64,000 nt of DNA from Chitinophagaceae bacterium. GTDB lineage: Bacteria; Bacteroidota; Bacteroidia; Chitinophagales; Chitinophagaceae. A program made the position numbers and the translations under genes. Shown here in pieces: positions 52,633 through 61,609 of this stretch (position 1 is its first letter; each line of letters begins with the position of its first letter). The stretch is from assembly GCA_016715365.1 (NCBI GenBank), contig JADKAM010000003.1, forward strand, positions 62,001 to 126,000, written 5' to 3'. Under the pieces are notes generated by a model, which had not been told where the DNA came from, made no database searches, and worked only from the letters and a program-made list of their open reading frames with translations.

Positions 52633-53547
52633 TCATCTGTTTGAAAAAGCCACTGCTATTTTTGCGCCCAGCGATGCATTGTGCAGTATTAATGCAATGT
52701 TCGAATGCAGGCTTTCACCATCGGTATGGTCTGCCAGGTATTTTAATAAGAACGGAGTTATCTCTTTTCCTTTGATATGCTGTCGTTCTGCAGCATCCAA
52801 CGCTTTCAGTATATGTGCTTCCATTTCATCCTTTGGTATTTCCTGTGCCGCAGGTAACGGGTTTGCGATCAATACCGAACCTTCGAGCCCCATGGCCCAT
52901 TTGGTGTGGAGTAAGGTTGCAATTTCTTTGGGTGTTTCTAAACGCAGGGGAGATGCAAAGCCGCTTTTGGAAGAATAAAAACCGGGTAATTCATCCTGTC
53001 CGAAAGTTACAACAGGAATGCCTTTTGTTTCAAGGTATTCCAAAGTAAGACCAATATCTAAAATTGATTTTACACCTGCCGATACCACGGCTACAGATGT
53101 TTGCGCCATCTCGGTAAGGTCTGCAGAAATATCCATGCTGCTGCCGGCACCACGATGTACACCACCGGTGCCACCGGTTACAAATATTTTTATGCCGGCC
53201 ATGGCTGCAATACGCATGGTTGCTGCCACGGTGGTGGCACCATTTAATTTTTTACTCAGCACATAAGGTATATCCCGCAGGCTTACTTTCCATACGCCTT
53301 TTGCATTACCAAAAAATTCAAGCTGCTTTTCGGTTAAACCCACATAGCATTTTCCATCCATGATGGCAATGGTGGCAGGGATTGCTCCGTTGGCACGAAC
53401 CACATCTTCCACAGCCAATGCAGTCTCCACATTTTTTGGGTAAGGCATGCCATGCGAAATGATGGTACTCTCCAAAGCAACCACCGGTTTGCCCTGTTCC
53501 AGTGCCATTTGTATTTCGGGTAAAATATGTATAAGAGAGTGGTTCAT
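52633..53547 (-). CDS. psuG: Pseudouridine-5'-phosphate glycosidase
   Basis: A 304-residue enzyme reversibly splitting pseudouridine 5'-phosphate into uracil and ribose 5-phosphate. The family blocks are clear: PVVALESTIISHGMPYPKN, the glycine-rich IFVTGGTGGVHRGA, VSAGVKSILDI, SVLIANPLPA, and the C-terminal TPFLLKYLADHTDGESLHSNIALILHNA. Length is normal. It follows psuK with a 1-bp overlap, so the two steps of pseudouridine use are coupled. Confidence 0.95.
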   Translation of the reverse strand: MNHSLIHILPEIQMALEQGKPVVALESTIISHGMPYPKNVETALAVEDVVRANGAIPATIAIMDGKCYVGLTEKQLEFFGNAKGVWKVSLRDIPYVLSKKLNGATTVAATMRIAAMAGIKIFVTGGTGGVHRGAGSSMDISADLTEMAQTSVAVVSAGVKSILDIGLTLEYLETKGIPVVTFGQDELPGFYSSKSGFASPLRLETPKEIATLLHTKWAMGLEGSVLIANPLPAAQEIPKDEMEAHILKALDAAERQHIKGKEITPFLLKYLADHTDGESLHSNIALILHNASLGAKIAVAFSNR

Positions 53548-54473
53548 TATTCTTCGTAGTATTTAGAAACCTGTTGCAATAATTTTTCCTGGTTAAGATG
53601 TGTGGCAATGGCGCCTTTTACCTGCAATATTTCAGCAGATAAAGTGTGTGCAGTACGCAGACTGTTGAGGTTGTCTTTACCAAAATATTTTGATAAGATA
53701 AAACCACTTACCGATCCATCGCCGGCACCGGTACAATCCACTACGTTTGCATTGGGTGCATTCAGTTTAAGGGTTTCTGTTTTTTTGTACAGTGCCGATC
53801 CATCAACGCCCTGGTGCAGCCATATATATTGTATACCCCTGTCGAGCAGTTCTTTTATCTGTTCTTCTGTGGTGATGGCCGCATCGCTGCACAATGCAGG
53901 CAGTTCATCTTCATTGGGTGTAATTAAATACAGCCCGTTAAAATTAGCCGTAGCTATCTTTTTTGCAGGTGGCACCGAACAAGGCTCAATGATCATCCTG
54001 ATCTTGTTGAGGTTGGTAAAGTTTATCAGCCAGTTAATAGATTCCACACTGATGTTTGCATCAACCAATACATAAGCAGCATTGGCGAGTAAGGCTTCTT
54101 TTTCCTGTAAATAATCCGGCGTTATTAAATGCAAGGCAGCATTGGTGAGCAGGGCAGTAAACATAGAACCATCTGTATTAATAATGGCAGTGTATTTACC
54201 GGTTGGTACAGGTGCGGTGATGGATGCATCCAGTAACATACCTGTATCGGTGCATTCCTTTTTAAGCCAGTCGCCATCCACATCATTGCCAAAAACAGAA
54301 ATGAGCTGAACGGGAATATCCAGTAAACTTAGCTGGTGGGCAATGTTACGGGCCACACCGCCTGCAGTACGGGTGCTGCTTACTTCATTGGTGGTGTGCA
54401 TCATCATTTTTTCTCTTGCATGAAAGAGCTCGTCCACCAACGCAGCGCCTATGCAGATAACAGGTTTTGACAT
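53547..54473 (-). CDS. psuK: PfkB-family carbohydrate kinase, probable pseudouridine kinase
   Basis: A 308-residue kinase with the ribokinase fold. The PfkB C-terminal signature is CTGAGDGSVSGF, containing the catalytic Asp; the N-terminal ICIGAALVDELFHA and GGVARNIAHQLSLLDIPVQLISVFGNDVDG are standard. The gene overlaps psuG by 1 bp, which makes phosphorylation of pseudouridine the most likely role. Together the pair salvages modified nucleosides from RNA turnover. Confidence 0.92.
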   Translation of the reverse strand: MSKPVICIGAALVDELFHAREKMMMHTTNEVSSTRTAGGVARNIAHQLSLLDIPVQLISVFGNDVDGDWLKKECTDTGMLLDASITAPVPTGKYTAIINTDGSMFTALLTNAALHLITPDYLQEKEALLANAAYVLVDANISVESINWLINFTNLNKIRMIIEPCSVPPAKKIATANFNGLYLITPNEDELPALCSDAAITTEEQIKELLDRGIQYIWLHQGVDGSALYKKTETLKLNAPNANVVDCTGAGDGSVSGFILSKYFGKDNLNSLRTAHTLSAEILQVKGAIATHLNQEKLLQQVSKYYEE

Positions 54474-54696
54474 GGGGCAAAAGTACTGAAAGTTATTGTG
54501 GGATACCTGTGCTGGCCGGGTATAGTTTTTTGTTTTTTTAGTATAGGCTGACTGTAAAATGAATATGGTAGCTGAAAAATCTGTAAGGCTGTAAAAGCTG
54601 CACCAGGGTCATTTATTTTACTTACCAAAGTCATACTTTCAGCAGTTGCAACAGGGTATTTTGTAATAGCAATATTTTTCATCTAAAACTTATTTT

Positions 54697-55275
54697 ATGA
54701 AAAAGATATTATTAGGGATACTGCTGTCTCCGGTATTGGCCGGATACGCTCAGAAATGGGAAAAGAATTATGATTATGTTGATAATTGTGTGTGCGGACT
54801 TTCCAAAGTTAAAAAGAACGGTAAGATAGGTTATGTAACCAAAACCGGTGAGGAAGTGATAAAACCGCAATATGATGATGGCTTAACTTTTAACGATGGC
54901 TATACTGCTGTACAAAAAGGTAACAAATGGTTATTCCTGGACAGTACCGGCAAAGCCATTACAGAAGCGGTTTTTGATGATGCCATGAGTTTTAAAAACG
55001 GTTTGGCAGCGGTATCAAAAAATAACCTGTATGGTTTTATCAATTCCAGGGGAGAACTGGTAATACCTTGTACATTCAGCAATGCCCGCAGCTTTACAGA
55101 AGGGATGGCTCCGGCTGCCAATGCAAAAGGTTTTTGGGGTTATATTAATGAAAAAGGAGAATGGATGATTAAACCCGAATACGATTTTACCGATAATTTT
55201 GAAAACGGCGAAGCAAGAGTTATGAAGGGAGAAAAGACGTTTTATATTGACAAACATAATAAAATGGTGCATTAG
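54697..55275 (+). CDS. Exported WG-repeat protein
   Basis: A 192-residue protein with a signal peptide (MKKILLGILLSPVLAGYAQ). Five or six KWG/WG-type repeats follow, such as KNGKIGYVTKTGEEVIKPQYDD, KGNKWLFLDSTGKAI, NLYGFINSRGELVIPCTF and GFWGYINEKGEWMIKPEYDF. These repeats form a beta-propeller-like or solenoid structure of unknown role. It is divergent from psuK. Confidence 0.85.
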   Translation: MKKILLGILLSPVLAGYAQKWEKNYDYVDNCVCGLSKVKKNGKIGYVTKTGEEVIKPQYDDGLTFNDGYTAVQKGNKWLFLDSTGKAITEAVFDDAMSFKNGLAAVSKNNLYGFINSRGELVIPCTFSNARSFTEGMAPAANAKGFWGYINEKGEWMIKPEYDFTDNFENGEARVMKGEKTFYIDKHNKMVH

Positions 55276-55393
55276 GAATCAGGCTTTAGCAGATTAAATT
55301 TTTGCAAGTTTTTTCGATAAAAGCTCAATAAAGTTATACCGTACAAGAGTGCGACGCCAATGAGGCTCAATAGCAGTACAAAACCATGGCCCA

Positions 55394-55428
55394 TAAAAAA
55401 ACATCCGCCAACCGGCGGATGTTTTTTT
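55394..55428. terminator. Bidirectional terminator between the WG gene and lpdA
   Basis: AACATCCGCC and GGCGGATGTT form a perfect stem with an AACC loop, flanked by A-run and T-run. A second, REP-like palindrome (CACCTCGACTTCGCTCGGTG) lies at about 55460-55479. Confidence 0.88.
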
Positions 55429-55513
55429 ATGTAGTTGAGATTTTCGTTTTCTAAATCACACCTCGACTTCGCTCGGTGTTTTAGTATGCCCCTTCGACTC
55501 CGCTCAGGACTCT

Positions 55514-56902
55514 TTAAATATCCGTAGCCTCTCCATAAGCCACAGCAGTTGCTTCTTTCAAAGCTTCGCTCATGGTAGGGTGAGGGTGAACTGCATTTAA
55601 TATTTCGTGGGCGGTGGTTTCCAGTTTGCGGGCAACCACGGCTTCGGCAATCATATCTGTTACGCCTGCACCAATGATATGGCATCCTAAAAATTCGCCG
55701 TACTTGGCATCGTAAATAACTTTTACAAAACCTTCGGTGGCACCGCCTGCTACTGCCTTACCGCTGGCAACAAAAGGAAACTTACCAACCTTCAGCTCAT
55801 AACCTGCATCTTTGGCCGCTTTTTCGGTGTAACCAACGCTGGCAATTTCGGGACTGCAATAAGTACAGCCGGGAATATTGTTGTAATCCATTGGTTCGGG
55901 ATGATGGCCGCTTAAATGTTCGGCTGCATTAATGCCTTCTTTGCTGGCAACGTGTGCAAGTGCCTGCCCGGGTGTGCAATCGCCAATGGCGTAAATGCCG
56001 GGTACATTGGTTTGTCCGTTTGCATCAACAATTATTTTTCCTTTGTCGGTTTTAATGCCGAGTGCTTCCAATCCTAAATTTTCAATATTGGCAACAACAC
56101 CCACAGCGCTTAATAAAATATCTGCTTCCAGTGTTACTTCACCGGTTGGGGTTTTTACTTTTGCCTTAACACCAGCACCACTTGTATCAACACTCAGCAC
56201 TTCGCTGCTGGTCATGATGGTCATGCCCTGCTTTTTAAAATTCTTTTCCAGTTCTTTGCTGATGTCTTCATCTTCAACAGGAACCAATCTTGGCATAAAC
56301 TCTACCATGGTAACTTTAGTGCCCATGCTGTTGTAGAAATAGGCAAATTCGCTGCCAATGGCGCCGCTTCCGCAAACGATCATGCTCCTGGGTTGCTCGG
56401 GTAAAACCATTGCTTCACGGTAACCAACAATTTTTTTACCATCAATGGGCATGGTGGGTAAGGCACGTGCCCTGCCGCCTGTGGCGATGATGATATTTTT
56501 TGCTTCTACAATTTGTTTGGTGCCATCGGCTGCAGTTACTTCCATTTTGGTAGCGGCAATTAATTTACCGGTTCCCATAATTACATCAATCTTATTCTTC
56601 TTCATTAAAAACTGAATGCCCTTGCTCATTTTATCGGCCACACCACGACTGCGGGTGATAACGCCGCCAAAATTTGGCGTTGGGTTTTCTACATTGATAC
56701 CATAAGTAGCGGCATGTTTTGCATATTCGTATACCTGGGCACTTTTTAATAATGCTTTGGTAGGGATACAACCCCAGTTTAGGCAGATACCACCGAGGCT
56801 TTCACGTTCTACAATTGCCACTTTTTTGCCCAGCTGACTTGCTCTGATTGCTGCGGGATAACCACCGGGGCCGCTGCCGAGTACTATTACGTCGTATGCC
56901 AT
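55514..56902 (-). CDS. lpdA: Dihydrolipoyl dehydrogenase
   Basis: A 462-residue flavoprotein, the E3 component of 2-oxoacid dehydrogenase complexes. It has an FAD-binding VLGSGPGGYPAAIRAS start, a redox-active disulfide Cys40-x4-Cys45 (GGICLNWGCIPTK), and an NAD-binding VCGSGAIGSEFAYFY. The FAD site includes GIYAIGDCT, and the C-terminal active-site HPHPTMSEAL is intact. Length is normal. It is transcribed alone; E1/E2 genes are not in the window. Confidence 0.95.
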   Translation of the reverse strand: MAYDVIVLGSGPGGYPAAIRASQLGKKVAIVERESLGGICLNWGCIPTKALLKSAQVYEYAKHAATYGINVENPTPNFGGVITRSRGVADKMSKGIQFLMKKNKIDVIMGTGKLIAATKMEVTAADGTKQIVEAKNIIIATGGRARALPTMPIDGKKIVGYREAMVLPEQPRSMIVCGSGAIGSEFAYFYNSMGTKVTMVEFMPRLVPVEDEDISKELEKNFKKQGMTIMTSSEVLSVDTSGAGVKAKVKTPTGEVTLEADILLSAVGVVANIENLGLEALGIKTDKGKIIVDANGQTNVPGIYAIGDCTPGQALAHVASKEGINAAEHLSGHHPEPMDYNNIPGCTYCSPEIASVGYTEKAAKDAGYELKVGKFPFVASGKAVAGGATEGFVKVIYDAKYGEFLGCHIIGAGVTDMIAEAVVARKLETTAHEILNAVHPHPTMSEALKEATAVAYGEATDI

Positions 56903-57057
56903 ATTATTATTTTAGATTTTAGAATTGCGATTTTAGATTGATGTATTGCAATGAGACTGCTTTTTAGGCAGGCAGGCTGCAAATTTAAACTGAAAGCGGG
57001 GATTAGCCAAAAGCTAATTTGGGGTATAGTGTCTCAGTTTGTTTATATCCGCAGCGA

Positions 57058-57124
57058 GTCAGGCTGAGCTTGTCGAAGCCGGGATGCTCCGTTTTTAAGC
57101 CGCCTTCGACTAGCTCAGGCTGAC
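57058..57124. repeat. REP-like palindromic element
   Basis: GTCAGGCTGAGCTTGTCGAA and TTCGACTAGCTCAGGCTGAC form an inverted repeat with a loop of about 27 nt. It occupies the centre of the 307-bp gap between lpdA and the next gene; nothing else is recognised in that gap. Confidence 0.8.
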
Positions 57125-57209
57125 ATCTTTCTGAAATCAGGCAATATTGTTAAAGGTTGTTTTAACGTTTTTTAAGGCAGGGCTTCGGCATTTCGGTGTA
57201 ATTTTAAGG

Positions 57210-58124
57210 ATGATTAAAAAATGCTTATTTCTTTGTACGTTTTTAGTGTTAGTGATGGCTGCAAAAAGTCAATCCATCCCAAAATGGAAGATGAGAGATG
57301 TGGTTAAATCCTATTCGGGCAAAAATGATACCACCTATGTGGTAAACTTTTGGGCCACTTTTTGTAAGCCCTGTATTGAAGAGATACCCGATTTTTTAAG
57401 GATCGTTGAGAAATATAAAAGTAAAAAAGTTAAGCTGCTGCTGGTGAGTCTGGATCTGCCGGCTTTTTATCCTGCAAAGATTGCGACATTCGCCAAAAAG
57501 AATAATTACAACACCCATATTGCATGGCTCAATGAAACGGATGCAGATGTTTTTTGCCCCATGGTTGATGCTAAATGGAGCGGCGCAATACCGGCTACCA
57601 TTATTGTAAACAACAAAACGGGCTATAAAAAATTTACAGAAGACCAGATAAGCGCTGCAGATTTTGAAAAGTACCTGAATGAAGCGATAAGCGGGAGTGA
57701 CATGAATAAATTTATAGCACCGATGAATGATGCGGTGGCTATTTATGATAACCCGGAAGATACGGCGCATGTGAAAAGAGAGTATGTGACATTTAAATCG
57801 AACGACAGTTCGGTTTATTCTATTGCAGGCGGAAGGGTGAGTACGGTTGTTAAGATAGACCACATGAAAGTAGTGATCATTGAAAAGGATAAACTTTTTT
57901 ATACCTATTCAAACCTGGGATCTACTTTAATAAAAAAAGGCGATGAGGTTAAGCCCAACCAGTTAATTGGTTACGCCGCACTAGACCTGGATAAACTTAA
58001 ACCAACGGTAGAACTTTATATTTCAACCGGTGAAGAATATAGGGTGCTTACCAAAGATGATTTTATTAAGCGAAGTGATAAACGGCTTACAGATCATTCT
58101 ATTGATTCTAACGATCCTCAATAA
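57210..58124 (+). CDS. Thioredoxin-like protein fused to a degenerate M23-like domain
   Basis: A 304-residue exported protein; the start at 57210 gives a signal peptide (MIKKCLFLCTFLVLVMAAKSQ). The first domain is TlpA/ResA-type: VNFWATFCKPCIEEIPDF with Cys52 and Cys55, LLVSLDLP, and the cis-Pro region SGAIPATIIV. From about residue 205 a beta-barrel-like domain follows the outline of M23/LytM peptidases (YSIAGGRVSTVVKIDHMKVV, FYTYSNLGSTLIKKGDEV, NQLIGYAALDL), but the usual zinc-binding His residues are absent (YSNLG where YxHL is usual, ELYIS where HFE is usual). The second domain may bind rather than cut peptidoglycan. The fusion call rests on pattern resemblance only. Confidence 0.75.
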   Translation: MIKKCLFLCTFLVLVMAAKSQSIPKWKMRDVVKSYSGKNDTTYVVNFWATFCKPCIEEIPDFLRIVEKYKSKKVKLLLVSLDLPAFYPAKIATFAKKNNYNTHIAWLNETDADVFCPMVDAKWSGAIPATIIVNNKTGYKKFTEDQISAADFEKYLNEAISGSDMNKFIAPMNDAVAIYDNPEDTAHVKREYVTFKSNDSSVYSIAGGRVSTVVKIDHMKVVIIEKDKLFYTYSNLGSTLIKKGDEVKPNQLIGYAALDLDKLKPTVELYISTGEEYRVLTKDDFIKRSDKRLTDHSIDSNDPQ

Positions 58125-58236
58125 AAACATTTTAGAGGCCTGAAATAAATTCAGCAACTTTTTAATTAAAAGCTTTCGCTTCCGCTGCTTTTTTAACTTT
58201 GAAAAAATCGCAGGTTATGCAGGTACTGGTGTAAAT

Positions 58237-58275
58237 AAAAATCAGTTTACCATTGACAGCAAACTGATTTTTTTT
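58237..58275. terminator. Bidirectional terminator
   Basis: AAAATCAGTTT and AAACTGATTTTTTTTT form an 11-bp stem around a 12-nt loop. It ends the thioredoxin-fusion gene and can serve the convergent redoxin gene. Confidence 0.82.
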
Positions 58276-58306
58276 TATAATTCTATTTAAATAATCTTAT
58301 TCCATA

Positions 58307-58327
58307 ACTAAAAACTAAAAACTAAAA
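58307..58327 (+). repeat. 7-bp tandem repeat
   Basis: Three perfect copies of ACTAAAA, 19 bp before the redoxin stop. Confidence 0.6.
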
Positions 58328-58345
58328 ACCCGGAACTCAGAATTA

Positions 58346-58972
58346 TTACATTCCGCCATTAGCAGATTTGTTCATTCTCTTAATGGTGCATCCTACACTG
58401 CGGCTTTCCTTTACAGTAACTTCTTTTCCACCAACCATTTCATTAATGGCTTCTTTTAAATGTAAACGGGTTATTGCAGCTTCATCCTGCGGACTGTTAT
58501 CAATAGCGCCATGATAAACCAGTTTTAAATTCTTATCAAATAAAAAACACTCAGGTGTGCGGTTGGCACCAAAGGCATCGGCTACTTCGTGGTTTTTATC
58601 AACCACATAGTTCCATTGGTATCCCTGGTCTTTGGCATAGGTCTGCATGGCAGCATAGCTGTCATCATCTCCACGCAAGGCTTCGTTGCTGTTTAAAATA
58701 ATTACACCTACTTTATTTTCTGTAGCAAATTTGCTGATGGCTACAGTGCGTTCCTGGTTCTTAACCACATAAGGGCAGGTATTGCAACTGAACATTACCA
58801 AAATGCCGTTATCTTTTTTGGCATCTTTCATGGCTACATTTTTTCCGGAAATATCCTGCATTTTAAGATCAGCTTTGGGCATGGTGCTGCCAATCTGAAG
58901 CGGATCGCCGTATGTAAAGGCAAGTGTTGCTAAAGAAGCAACGGCTATAAAGCCAAACAATATTTTTTTCAT
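58346..58972 (-). CDS. Exported thioredoxin-like redoxin (AhpC/TSA type)
   Basis: A 208-residue protein with a signal peptide (MKKILFGFIAVASLATLAFTYG). A thioredoxin-fold domain follows with MFSCNTCPYVVKNQERT (CxxC active site), ILNSNEALRGDDDSYAAM, and TPECFLFDKNLKLVYHGAIDN, a pattern typical of redoxin proteins in Bacteroidota. The C-terminal segment has an isolated Cys in GCTIKRM. A role in periplasmic disulfide or peroxide handling is likely; the specific partner is unknown. Confidence 0.85.
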   Translation of the reverse strand: MKKILFGFIAVASLATLAFTYGDPLQIGSTMPKADLKMQDISGKNVAMKDAKKDNGILVMFSCNTCPYVVKNQERTVAISKFATENKVGVIILNSNEALRGDDDSYAAMQTYAKDQGYQWNYVVDKNHEVADAFGANRTPECFLFDKNLKLVYHGAIDNSPQDEAAITRLHLKEAINEMVGGKEVTVKESRSVGCTIKRMNKSANGGM

Positions 58973-59023
58973 GATGATTTATTTTTTTAAAGTTAAGCAA
59001 TCAGGTAGCGTATGTGTAACCAC

Positions 59024-59998
59024 TCATGTATTTTTTTGTGCGGCCAGTTGTAGTTTTTCTTTGGCATCACGCTGTTCGGCCCTGGCCTTTAAGGTTTTAA
59101 TACTTACATTCAGCTCAAAGCCTATCAGCAATACCAGCGAATTGATAAAAACCAATGCCATTAAAACAATAATGGTACCTATTGAGCCATACAACGCATT
59201 ATACCTGCCAAAGGAATTTACAAAAGATGAAAAACCCAGTGAAGCAGCAATGCATAAAAATGTAGCCAGTATGGTACCGGGAGAAACCAGTTTCCATTTT
59301 TTTTGAACAGCCGGCGCATATTTATAGATAAATGCAATGGAATAAAAAATAAGGGCGATGATGACCAGCCAGCGCAGGTAAAGAATAAGTGCTAACCAAA
59401 AAGCACTTCTTAAACCAAAGAATTTTAAAACAGCACCCTGCGTGATGAGAATAACCAGGCAGCCAAGTACCAGTCCAAAAATAAGTACGGTTAAGCGTAT
59501 AGCTACCCAGCGGGTGTGTAAGCCAACTCTTCTTTCAAAACCGTGATAATTTTTATTGAAGGAACGCATCAGGCCCATCATGGCATTGCTGGCAAAAAAA
59601 AGTGCCAGCAATAAACCGAATGACAACAAACCAAAAACAGGCGTTTGAAAAAAAGTTTTATCAATAAAAGTAATGATGGTTCTGTTGTACCCTTCGGCGG
59701 GGATGATATCTTTAATGATGAGTGAAAGCTGTTTAAATATTTCCCTTTTTTTTATGAAAGGTAAATTCGGTATCAGCGTAAATAAAAATAAAAACGATGG
59801 TGGTATGGCCATGATAAAATTATAGGCAATGGCCGATGCCCGCTCGGTTAAACCAACCGTTTTAACCTGGCGGTAAAAAAAACGTACTACATCATACAGC
59901 GGCACCCCTTCAAAACCCGGCAAATACCAGTGCTTGCTTTTATTGAGGATAAAAGCAATAGGTATACTGGTAATTATTTTGCGTTCTAATCTGGTCAT
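59024..59998 (-). CDS. YihY/BrkB-family inner-membrane protein
   Basis: A 324-residue integral membrane protein with about six transmembrane helices. Family features include ASAIAYNFIMAIPPSFLFLFTLIPNLPF, FGLLSFGLLLALFFASNAMMGLMRSFN, and SLGFSSFVNSFGRYNALYGSIGTIIVLMALVFINSLVLLIGFELN. It was once called tRNA-processing RNase BN in error; the true role is unknown, and membrane transport is suspected. The stand-alone gene is followed by a spaced inverted repeat at 60075-60141. Confidence 0.88.
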   Translation of the reverse strand: MTRLERKIITSIPIAFILNKSKHWYLPGFEGVPLYDVVRFFYRQVKTVGLTERASAIAYNFIMAIPPSFLFLFTLIPNLPFIKKREIFKQLSLIIKDIIPAEGYNRTIITFIDKTFFQTPVFGLLSFGLLLALFFASNAMMGLMRSFNKNYHGFERRVGLHTRWVAIRLTVLIFGLVLGCLVILITQGAVLKFFGLRSAFWLALILYLRWLVIIALIFYSIAFIYKYAPAVQKKWKLVSPGTILATFLCIAASLGFSSFVNSFGRYNALYGSIGTIIVLMALVFINSLVLLIGFELNVSIKTLKARAEQRDAKEKLQLAAQKNT

Positions 59999-60074
59999 GT
60001 AAATAGATATGCAATATAGTAATTAAAGATTTCAGCAGCATATCAGTAATATCAGATGCATTTGTAATTCCTGC

Positions 60075-60141
60075 AAGGGTTGCCAACCTTTTTAAAGTTC
60101 CTTTTAACTTAAAACTTTCTGCAGTAAGGTTGGCAACCCTT
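60075..60141. repeat. Spaced inverted repeat of GGTTGCCAACC units
   Basis: AAGGGTTGCCAACCTT (60075-60090) and AAGGTTGGCAACCCTT (60126-60141) are inverted copies, and each half is itself nearly palindromic. It lies between mltG and the YihY gene. Confidence 0.65.
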
Positions 60142-60187
60142 TAAAGTACTGCGATAATTTGAAATGCTTTCAGCAAACCCGCCAGGT

Positions 60188-61201
60188 TTACTTTATACCT
60201 ACACTGTCTAAAAAGTGCTGGTAGTTTTTTGCATTTACCAGGTGTTCTTCATATGACTGGCAAAAATTTGACAGGCCTGACCAATCGGGCTTTGCCACAA
60301 AATAAATGTAATTGGTTTGCGGTGCATTTAAAACCGCATCAATGGTTTTTGTTGATGGAGTGCAAATGGGGCCGGGCGGTAAGCCTGCATGTTGATACGT
60401 GTTAAAGGGTGAATCGTAACTGAGATGCACATGCTTTATTCTTTTCAGCCCAAAGTTTTTCATGGCAAATTTTACGGTTGGATCGGCCTGTAATTTTATC
60501 CCTGTATTGATGCGGTTCATGTATACACTTGCAATTAAACCTTTGTCGGGTTCTTTGTTGGTTTCTTCTTCAACAATACTGGCCATCGTGTAAACCTGCT
60601 CTGGTGTAAGGTTTAAAGCTTTTGCTTTGTTAACCCGTTCGGTATTCCAGAATTTTTCTTTTTCGCTGTACAGCTTATTGATAATTTTTTCGGCAGATGC
60701 ATTCCACAACATACTGTAGGTGTTTGGCACCACAATCGTCATTAAAGTATTGTTGTTTACATTGAATCTTTTTAAGGTTTCCGCATCATTTAAAACATCC
60801 ATCACACTGGCTGAATCGCATTCAAAATTGGCAGCAATTTTTTGCGCCAGGTCTTCCTTCAGCCTTAATTTATTAATGACCAGGTTTACCGGCGCCTGGT
60901 TGCCGGAACGCAACATACGTAATAAACTTAAAAGGCTGGTGCCGTTCTTTACCTGGTAACGCCCTGCTTTAACCTTGCCTGCGTATTTTAATTGTTTTGA
61001 CAGCAGGTCGAAAAAATAAGTGGAGCTGATGATCTTTTGATCGATGAGCGATTGCCTTACATCGTTGTAACCAGTTCCTGTTTTTATATAAAAATATTTG
61101 CTCTCCGGTGCCGATACCGTTGGTCCAAAAACCTGCCAGGCAACATAGCCGCCTACCAGTAATACAATAAATAAAACGCCGAAGATCAGTTTCTTTTTCA
61201 T
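60188..61201 (-). CDS. mltG: Endolytic murein transglycosylase MltG (YceG-like)
   Basis: A 337-residue protein with one N-terminal membrane helix (IFGVLFIVLLVGGYVAWQVF) and the YceG/MltG fold. The active-site block ASIVEEET holds the catalytic Glu, and SYDSPFNTYQHAGLPPGPICTPS is the family signature. The start at 61201 puts the membrane helix near the N-terminus. The enzyme cuts nascent glycan strands and sets their length. Confidence 0.93.
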   Translation of the reverse strand: MKKKLIFGVLFIVLLVGGYVAWQVFGPTVSAPESKYFYIKTGTGYNDVRQSLIDQKIISSTYFFDLLSKQLKYAGKVKAGRYQVKNGTSLLSLLRMLRSGNQAPVNLVINKLRLKEDLAQKIAANFECDSASVMDVLNDAETLKRFNVNNNTLMTIVVPNTYSMLWNASAEKIINKLYSEKEKFWNTERVNKAKALNLTPEQVYTMASIVEEETNKEPDKGLIASVYMNRINTGIKLQADPTVKFAMKNFGLKRIKHVHLSYDSPFNTYQHAGLPPGPICTPSTKTIDAVLNAPQTNYIYFVAKPDWSGLSNFCQSYEEHLVNAKNYQHFLDSVGIK

Positions 61202-61217
61202 ACGGAGCAAAGTAATC

Positions 61218-61247
61218 AAAAAACCCCGTCAGTTATTGACGGGGTTC
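61218..61247 (-). terminator. Terminator after secG
   Basis: On the minus strand AACCCCGTCAA pairs with TTGACGGGGTT, followed by TTTTT. It separates secG from mltG. Confidence 0.85.
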
Positions 61248-61266
61248 TGAAATATTTTATAAAAAT

Positions 61267-61608
61267 TTATTTTTTACCTGTATCAACACCGGCAGGAACA
61301 GCTGTGTTTGGCGTAGTTGCTTTTGCAGGCTTGGTATTGATATTTTCCTGTAATTCTTTATTGGGCGCTGCACCGGCTCCATCCTTTGGAATAAAAGCGG
61401 GGGAAACGATACAAAGAATACCAACAATGGCTGCAAATAACCAGGTGCCTTTTTCAAGTACATCGGTAGTTTGCTTAACACCCATTATCTGGTTGCCAAA
61501 ACCACCAAAACTGCTTGATAAGCCACCACCTTTAGGGTTTTGAACCAAAACGATCAATCCCAGTACCACAGAGGCAATAATCACTAAAATTCCAAATAAA
61601 ATCAACAT
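61267..61608 (-). CDS. secG: Protein translocase subunit SecG
   Basis: A 113-residue protein with two transmembrane helices and the family hallmark LVQNPKGGGLSSSFGG between them. A hydrophilic C-terminal tail rich in Ala, Pro and Thr is longer than in enterobacterial SecG but common in this phylum. It follows the unknown 265-residue gene directly (1-bp gap), placing it in the sigma-54 regulator - lptE unit. Confidence 0.93.
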   Translation of the reverse strand: MLILFGILVIIASVVLGLIVLVQNPKGGGLSSSFGGFGNQIMGVKQTTDVLEKGTWLFAAIVGILCIVSPAFIPKDGAGAAPNKELQENINTKPAKATTPNTAVPAGVDTGKK

Positions 61609-61609
61609 A

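Noticed and set aside
55272..55685. Minus-strand frame rich in Arg/Cys over the end of lpdA
   Set aside because: It is an out-of-frame shadow of lpdA and passes through a terminator.
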